A DNA stretch of 48,916 bases, taken from assembly GCA_003149565.1 (NCBI GenBank), contig QCWH01000004.1:1-48916 (forward strand), in the 5' to 3' direction. The notes under the pieces were generated by a model. The model was not told the DNA's origin, searched no databases, and was given only the letters and a program-made list of their open reading frames with translations. Below, piece by piece: positions 44,302 through 48,916 of the stretch. Numbering within the stretch: the first letter of the stretch is position 1; every line of letters begins with the position of its first letter. Position numbers and translations under genes: made by a program. This stretch comes from Marivita sp. XM-24bin2. GTDB lineage: Bacteria > Pseudomonadota > Alphaproteobacteria > Rhodobacterales > Rhodobacteraceae.

Positions 44302-44709
44302 ATGCGTGTTGCCACCCCCCGCCCCAAACAAACCGACTGGCCCCGCCCACCCTCGTGCCTGCGCGCCGACCAGCTGCGCCTGCCGCCCGACAATGCCCGG
44401 ATCACGGTGGCGGGGCTGGTGATCCTGCGGCAGCGGCCTGGCACTGCAAAAGGCGTGATCTTTCTCACGCTGGAAGACGAGACCGGTACGGTCAACATCA
44501 TCGTCTGGCGCAAGCTTTACGAACGCTATCGCCGCGCGGTGATCGCGGGGCGCATGTTGCGGGTCACCGGGCGGCTGCAAGGCGAAGGAGACGTGATCCA
44601 TGTGATTGCCGAGGTCATCGAAGACATCTCGCCCCTGCTGGACCAGCTTCTTGCGCCCGCACCAGACGACCTGCCAGAGGCGCTTTCGCCAGGAGCACAA
44701 ACAGGCTAG
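44302..44709 (+). CDS. Stand-alone OB-fold domain of error-prone polymerase DnaE2 (ImuC C-terminus)
   Basis: A 135-residue protein matching only the last part of DnaE2/ImuC. The OB-fold reads ITVAGLVILRQRPGTAKGVI, LTLEDETGTVNIIVWRKLYE, AGRMLRVTGRLQGEGDVIHV and an EVIEDIS tail; the PHP, polymerase and beta-binding parts are absent. A perfect SOS box sits just before the ATG, leaving no room for a normal leader, so it may be leaderless. It could be a remnant of an imuA-imuB-dnaE2 operon left after an internal deletion, or a small SOS-induced DNA-binding protein. The frame is intact. Confidence 0.75.
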   Translation: MRVATPRPKQTDWPRPPSCLRADQLRLPPDNARITVAGLVILRQRPGTAKGVIFLTLEDETGTVNIIVWRKLYERYRRAVIAGRMLRVTGRLQGEGDVIHVIAEVIEDISPLLDQLLAPAPDDLPEALSPGAQTG

Positions 44710-44751
44710 ACTGCACACAAGAAGAAACAGGCAAACAGGCGCGCAGTCTCA

Positions 44752-45303
44752 GTGATCCCCTTCCCGTCAGCGATCCGGGCTCTGTGGGCCGTGGCCTTGG
44801 CCGTCCTGACAGGCTGCGGAGACGCATCCGGATTTCCTGAAGACGGGCTTGAGGCCCCGGTGCCTGATTTCGCATCCGCCCGGATCGACCCACCACCGGG
44901 CGTGCGCCCCGATGGCTGCTGGGTCCGCGACGTCGCTCCGGCCGAGCTGGAAACCGTCACCCGCCAGATCGAGGTCGCCCCTGCGCGCTACAATGCCAAT
45001 GGACAACAGATCAGCCCGGCCCGGTTTCGCACCGAGACCGCACAGGTGATCCTGCGAGAACGGCAGGAACTGATTTTCGAAACCCCCTGCCCCGAGGCGC
45101 TGACCCCCACGCTGATCTCGACACTGCAACGAGCTCTGGAGGCGCGCGGGCTCTATCGCGGGCCGATCACAGGCGAGATGGATGTGCTCACCCGGCGCGC
45201 GGTGCGCCGCTATCAGACAAGCAATGGTCTGCCGAGCGGATTGCTGTCGATTCAATCGGCGCGTGGGCTGGGGCTCTTGGCGACACCGCGCGATCAGCTC
45301 TGA
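44752..45303 (+). CDS. Peptidoglycan-binding domain lipoprotein
   Basis: 183 residues with a GTG start. Lipoprotein signal peptide: a hydrophobic ALWAVALAVL then lipobox LTGC (Cys22). The middle is unrecognised; the C-terminus is a PG_binding_1 domain (LISTLQRALEARGLYRGPIT then EMDVLTRRAVRRYQTSNGLP). It is expected in the outer membrane, binding peptidoglycan. The start lacks a strong ribosome site, but an earlier start would disrupt the signal peptide. Confidence 0.8.
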   Translation: MIPFPSAIRALWAVALAVLTGCGDASGFPEDGLEAPVPDFASARIDPPPGVRPDGCWVRDVAPAELETVTRQIEVAPARYNANGQQISPARFRTETAQVILRERQELIFETPCPEALTPTLISTLQRALEARGLYRGPITGEMDVLTRRAVRRYQTSNGLPSGLLSIQSARGLGLLATPRDQL

Positions 45304-45323
45304 TCGGGCGACTCAGCTCAGCA

Positions 45324-45474
45324 GAGTTTGCACCTTAGAGTTTGCAACTTTGCAAAATCGCACTTCATGAAATGCAACTCTGCATAATGGGGCAGAGTTT
45401 GCAAAAGTTTGCAATCCCGACCAGGCAAAACTGCAAAGTTTTTGCGGCCTTCTGCCGCGCGCCGGATTGCAAGA
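45324..45474. promoter_or_regulatory. Array of TTTGCAA-type motifs upstream of prpE (probable ScfR/PccR-type operators)
   Basis: At least six related motifs lie in about 150 bp: GAGTTTGCA (45324-45332), TTTGCAA (45341-45347), TTTGCAA (45349-45355), TTTGCAA (45398-45404), TTTGCAA (45408-45414), and the dyad TGCAAAGTTTTTGC (45432-45445), with weaker ones at 45373-45384 and 45467-45472. TTTGCAAA-like half-sites are the type bound by RamB and by the short-chain acyl-CoA regulator PccR of Rhodobacter. The next gene, prpE, makes propionyl-CoA. The match is by pattern, not by alignment to a proven site. Confidence 0.6.
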
Positions 45475-45534
45475 CTTGCCGCAAGGTCCCGCGCGCCGTA
45501 CGCCAATGCCAACACGTTTCAGGAGGAGATCGGC

Positions 45535-47427
45535 ATGGGCTACCAAGAGGTGTATGAAAGCTGGAAATCCGACCCCGAGGGGTTCTGGATGCAGCAGGCC
45601 GAAGCGATTGATTGGGATCAGAAACCCAGCAAAGCGCTATTTGAGGTCGGCGACAACCTGTACGAATGGTTCTCAGACGGTCAGACCAACACCTGCTGGA
45701 ACGCCGTTGACCGCCATGTCGAAGCTGGCCGCGGCGGACAGGTTGCCATCATACATGACAGCCCGATCACCGGCACGCTGCACAAGATCACCTATGCCGA
45801 GCTTCGCAATCGCGTCGCCCGGCTTGCCGGGGCGCTGCGCGCCAAGGGGATCGAGAAAGGCGACCGCGTCATCATCTACATGCCGATGGTGCCCGAGGCG
45901 CTCGAAGCGATGCTGGCCTGCGCGCGGCTTGGCGCGATCCATTCGGTGGTCTTCGGAGGCTTTGCAGCCAACGAACTTGCCGTCCGCATCGACGATGCCA
46001 AACCGAAAGCGATTGTCGCCGCGTCCTGCGGGCTCGAACCCGGTCGCGTCGTGCATTACAAGCCGCTCCTCGACGGGGCCATCGAACAGGCAAAACACAA
46101 GCCCGACTTCTGCGTGATCTTCCAGCGCGAACAGGAAGTGGCACATCTGGAAGAGGGCCGAGACCATGATTGGCACGGCTTCCAATACGGTGTCGAGCCG
46201 GCCGACTGCGTGCCGGTCGAAGGCAACCACCCCGCCTATATCCTTCACACTTCCGGCACCACGGGCGCGCCCAAGGGTGTGATCCGCCACACAGGCGGTC
46301 ATCTGGTGGCGCTGAACTGGACGATGAAGAACATCTACAATGTCGATCCGGGCGACGTGTTCTGGGCCGCATCGGATGTCGGCTGGGTCGTTGGCCACAG
46401 CTACATTTGCTACGCGCCGCTGATCCACGGCAACACCACGATCGTGTTCGAAGGCAAGCCTGTGGGCACGCCGGATGCAGGCACGTTCTGGCGGGTGATT
46501 TCCGAGCACAATGTGCGCAGCTTCTTCACCGCACCGACCGCGTTCCGCGCGGTGAAGCGGGACGATCCCAAAGGGGAATATGTCGGCAAATACGATATTT
46601 CCTGCTTGAAGGCGATTTACCTCGCGGGTGAACGGGCCGACCCCGACACGATCGAATGGGCGCAGAAAGTCACCGGCAAGCCGATTTATGACCACTGGTG
46701 GCAGACCGAGACCGGCTGGACCATCGCCGGCATGCCAGCGGGGATCGAAGCGCTTCCGGTCAAGATCGGTTCTCCTTCGGTGCCGATGCCAGGCTACGAT
46801 GTGCAGATCCTTGACGAGGCAGGCCACCCCATGAAACCGGGCGAGCTGGGCGCGATTGCGGTCAAGCTGCCCCTGCCCCCGGGAACGCTGCCCACGCTGT
46901 GGAATGCCGAGGACCGGTTCCGCAAATCCTATCTGTCGCATTTCCCCGGCTACTACGAGACCGGCGACGCCGGCATGATCGACGAGGATGGCTATCTCTA
47001 CATCATGGCGCGCACCGATGATGTGATCAATGTCGCGGGCCACCGCCTGTCCACCGGCGGCATGGAAGAGGTGCTGGCCTCGCACCCCGACGTGGCAGAA
47101 TGCGCGGTGATCGGCGTCACGGACGAGTTGAAGGGCCAGTTGCCGATGGGGTTTGTCTGCCTGACCACTGGTGTCAACCGGCCGCATGACGAGATCGTCA
47201 AGGAATGTGTGAAACTGGTCCGTGACAAGATCGGACCAGTGGCAGCTTTCAAGCTGTGTGCCGTGGTGGATCGTCTGCCCAAGACCCGGTCGGGCAAGAT
47301 CCTGCGGGCGACGATGGTCAAGATCGCCGACAGCGAAGAGTTCAAGCTGCCCGCAACCATCGACGACCCGGCCATTCTGGACGAGATCAAAGTGGCGCTG
47401 CAGAGTATGGGCTACGCGAAGGGCTGA
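45535..47427 (+). CDS. prpE: Propionyl-CoA synthetase PrpE (acyl-CoA synthetase family)
   Basis: A 630-residue acyl-CoA ligase that activates propionate (and possibly acetate) with ATP and CoA. Motifs: HTSGTTGAPKGVIRHTGGH (P-loop-like), HWWQTETGWTI, YYETGDAGMIDEDGYLYIM, and the C-terminal LPKTRSGKILRATM with the Lys modified by acylation in this family. AGGAGGAGA lies 6-8 bases before ATG 45535; the longer frame to 45409 overlaps the motif array and is rejected. PrpE is distinguished from Acs by DYxW-type start and overall fit; a substrate mix is possible. Confidence 0.9.
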   Translation: MGYQEVYESWKSDPEGFWMQQAEAIDWDQKPSKALFEVGDNLYEWFSDGQTNTCWNAVDRHVEAGRGGQVAIIHDSPITGTLHKITYAELRNRVARLAGALRAKGIEKGDRVIIYMPMVPEALEAMLACARLGAIHSVVFGGFAANELAVRIDDAKPKAIVAASCGLEPGRVVHYKPLLDGAIEQAKHKPDFCVIFQREQEVAHLEEGRDHDWHGFQYGVEPADCVPVEGNHPAYILHTSGTTGAPKGVIRHTGGHLVALNWTMKNIYNVDPGDVFWAASDVGWVVGHSYICYAPLIHGNTTIVFEGKPVGTPDAGTFWRVISEHNVRSFFTAPTAFRAVKRDDPKGEYVGKYDISCLKAIYLAGERADPDTIEWAQKVTGKPIYDHWWQTETGWTIAGMPAGIEALPVKIGSPSVPMPGYDVQILDEAGHPMKPGELGAIAVKLPLPPGTLPTLWNAEDRFRKSYLSHFPGYYETGDAGMIDEDGYLYIMARTDDVINVAGHRLSTGGMEEVLASHPDVAECAVIGVTDELKGQLPMGFVCLTTGVNRPHDEIVKECVKLVRDKIGPVAAFKLCAVVDRLPKTRSGKILRATMVKIADSEEFKLPATIDDPAILDEIKVALQSMGYAKG

Positions 47428-47435
47428 GGCCAGGT

Positions 47436-47461
47436 CCGGGTGCGTCAACGCATCCGGTTTT
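47436..47461 (+). terminator. Intrinsic terminator after prpE
   Basis: Stem CCGGGTGCG (47436-47444) with CGCATCCGG (47449-47457), containing one G-U pair, loop TCAA and TTTT. It lies 9 bp after the prpE stop. Confidence 0.7.
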
Positions 47462-47478
47462 CCCGTTGACGGGAAAAC
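47457..47478 (+). repeat. Second hairpin downstream of prpE
   Basis: A perfect 9-bp inverted repeat, GTTTTCCCG-TTGA-CGGGAAAAC. No T tract follows. It overlaps the end of the first hairpin by one base. Confidence 0.6.
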
Positions 47479-47484
47479 ATTGCT

Positions 47485-47505
47485 CCGAGGGTGCGGGTCC
47501 CTCGG
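47485..47505 (+). repeat. Third hairpin downstream of prpE
   Basis: CCGAGGG-tgcgggt-CCCTCGG, a 7-bp stem with a 7-base loop, in the leader of the GST-family gene. Confidence 0.5.
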
Positions 47506-47578
47506 CACTCGGGCGGTGATGGTTTACAGTCACCGTCTTTAGCAGCACTCTTGGTGGTCTCAGACAAAGGAGACCGCC

Positions 47579-48382
47579 ATGACCCGCCCCATCGTTTATC
47601 ACATCCCCGTCTGTCCGTTCTCCCAGCGTCTCGAAATCATGCTGGCGCTCAAGGGCCAGAGCGATGCAGTGGAGTTCCAGGTTGTGGACATCACCAAACC
47701 GCGCGATCCGGAGCTGCTGCGCAAAACACGCGGCACTACGGCGCTGCCGGTGCTGGAACTGCCCGGCGAAAAGATCATCAAGGAAAGCCTTGTCATCCTT
47801 GAATATCTCGACAGCACCATAGGAGAACAGCCGCTCCGCCAGAGCGACCCCTACCGTCACGCCGTCGAACAGATGCTGATCGGGCGCGAAGGACCGTTTA
47901 CGATGGCGGGATATCTGTTTGTGATGAACCAGGATCCAGAGGCGCGCGACAGCCACCGCGACAAATTGCTTGGCCTCTATCGGGACATCGACGCGTTTCT
48001 GACGCAGCATGCGCCGGAGGGCCCGTTCCTGTTCGACGACTTTGGACTGGCCGAGGCAGTGTTCACGCCGATGTTTATGCGGTTCTGGTTTCTCGACTAT
48101 TATGAAGGGTTCGAGCTGCCGGACACTTCGGATTATTCCCGGGTGCGCCAGTGGCGTGAGGCTTGCCTTGCTCATCCGGCAACCCAGCAGGTAAGCCGCG
48201 AGGAGATCATAAAGCTTTACTATGATTATGCGCTTGGAGCGGGCAACGGCGCACTGCCCGAGGGCCGGCAGGTGTCGAGCTTTGTATTTGAGCCGGATTG
48301 GCGAACGCGACCCTGGCCGCCTGCCCAAAAATATTCACGCAGTGCATCAGATGCGGCACTGGGATTGATCGCTGCCGCGTGA
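47579..48382 (+). CDS. Glutathione S-transferase family protein
   Basis: A 267-residue protein. The N-terminal thioredoxin-like domain (1-80) has the active-site CPFSQRLEIML and the GSH-binding ALPVLELPGEKIIKESLVILEYL. The all-helical C-terminal domain (about 90-235) follows. It has a tail (about 235-267) longer than the common GST. AAAGGAGA lies 6-8 bases before ATG 47579. Substrate unknown; not obviously a maleylacetoacetate isomerase. Confidence 0.85.
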   Translation: MTRPIVYHIPVCPFSQRLEIMLALKGQSDAVEFQVVDITKPRDPELLRKTRGTTALPVLELPGEKIIKESLVILEYLDSTIGEQPLRQSDPYRHAVEQMLIGREGPFTMAGYLFVMNQDPEARDSHRDKLLGLYRDIDAFLTQHAPEGPFLFDDFGLAEAVFTPMFMRFWFLDYYEGFELPDTSDYSRVRQWREACLAHPATQQVSREEIIKLYYDYALGAGNGALPEGRQVSSFVFEPDWRTRPWPPAQKYSRSASDAALGLIAAA

Positions 48383-48413
48383 TCGAGGACCTTGCAAAGA
48401 ACTCAGCCAAACA

Positions 48414-48444
48414 AAAAGGGCGCCGACTGACGCGGCGCCCTTTT
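48414..48444. terminator. Bidirectional terminator between GST and DegP genes
   Basis: A perfect 12-bp stem AAAAGGGCGCCG (48414-48425) with CGGCGCCCTTTT (48433-48444), 7-base loop. It serves both converging genes. Confidence 0.9.
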
Positions 48445-48463
48445 GCATGATTTAAGGAGTTAC

Positions 48464-48916
48464 TTACTCGTCTTCCGCAATGCTCAGCGCGACGAAGCGC
48501 GGATCGCCAGCGCGGCGGACCAGAAGCAGGATCGACTTGCGACCGGCGTCTTTGGCTTCGGCAATCCGGTCTTCCAGATCGCTGATCGCAAGCACCTGTG
48601 CCTGACCTGCTTCGGTGATCACGTCTCCGGCGCGGAGACCTTTCTCGAAGGCCTCGGATGTTTCGTCCACATCCATCACAGCAAGGCCCTTTGCACTTTC
48701 CGGCAGTTCAAGCTGCTCACGGATTTCCGAGGACAACGGGCTAAGAGTGAGGCCCATCAGTTCCATCGACATCGGAGCTTCTTCCTCGTCCGGGCCGGGC
48801 TGCGACGCGGGCACCGCGCTTTCCGCCTCTTCACGGCGGCCAAGCGTCACCAGCAGCGTCTGGGTTTCGCCGTCACGATTGACAACAACGCGCACGGACT
48901 TGCCGACCTCGGTGTT
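48464..48916 (-). CDS. DegP/HtrA-type periplasmic serine protease, C-terminal part (window edge)
   Basis: The minus-strand frame is open to the end of the window, so only the last 150 residues are here. They begin with the end of the first PDZ domain (TEVGKSVRVVVNRDGETQTL), an acidic linker (GPDEEEAPMS) and the second PDZ domain (LTLSPLSSEIREQLELPESA; GLAVMDVDETSEAFEKGLRA, GDVITEAGQ). The protease domain lies outside. The frame and termination match Do-type proteases of Rhodobacterales. Confidence 0.85.
   Translation of the reverse strand, partial: NTEVGKSVRVVVNRDGETQTLLVTLGRREEAESAVPASQPGPDEEEAPMSMELMGLTLSPLSSEIREQLELPESAKGLAVMDVDETSEAFEKGLRAGDVITEAGQAQVLAISDLEDRIAEAKDAGRKSILLLVRRAGDPRFVALSIAEDE

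Overview
The window looks like a chromosomal segment of a Rhodobacterales (Roseobacter-group) alphaproteobacterium. The evidence is the GC-rich, tightly overlapping coding style, a hydrogenase cluster in the gene order known from Rhodobacter capsulatus, a GTTC-N7-GTTC SOS box of alphaproteobacterial type, and Rhodobacterales-like protein sequences throughout. No species is claimed.

Region 1 (1-4200) is a decaying strip. It holds the C-terminal end of an M20-type amidohydrolase, an 810-bp IS6-type element with near-perfect terminal inverted repeats and a broken transposase, an unrecognised coding remnant, an alpha/beta hydrolase that has lost its nucleophile region, a broken SH3-type protein with an in-frame stop, an IS21 istA stub, and an NmrA-like gene broken by two frameshifts.

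Region 2 (4210-23549) is a complete uptake-hydrogenase locus on the + strand: hupT-hupU-hupV-hypF, then hupS-hupL-(small membrane protein)-hupC, a terminator, then hupD-F-G-H-J-K-hypA-hypB-hupR-hypC-hypD-hypE. HupS has the six-cysteine signature of O2-tolerant membrane-bound enzymes. HupUV is a regulatory H2 sensor with no signal peptide and no C-terminal processing peptide. HupT and HupR form the two-component system that controls the structural genes, and HupR has lost the residues of a sigma54 activator ATPase. HypA-F build the NiFe(CN)2CO centre, HupD processes HupL, and HupF/G/H/J/K are assembly factors.

Region 3 (23558-30741, - strand) combines 5-oxoprolinase (pxpABC), a TRAP transporter (dctPQM), a DUF1445 protein related to D-glutamate cyclase, and a LysR regulator. 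It is probably an uptake and catabolic unit for 5-oxoproline and/or D-glutamate. Next come a type II peroxiredoxin and a class I fumarase.

Region 4 (33163-41114) is an aromatic degradation operon on the - strand: a hydratase/dehydrogenase fusion, fumarylacetoacetase, homogentisate dioxygenase, a DUF2783 small protein, a flavin hydroxylase and an MBL-fold protein, with a divergent MarR regulator. Fumarate made here could feed the convergent fumarase.

Region 5 (41137-48916) holds a secreted FG-GAP-like protein, a ferredoxin, a winged-helix/TPR regulator, a small hypothetical protein, an SOS-boxed stand-alone DnaE2 OB domain, a peptidoglycan-binding lipoprotein, prpE behind an array of TTTGCAA motifs, a GST-family protein, and the C-terminal end of a DegP/HtrA protease cut by the window edge.
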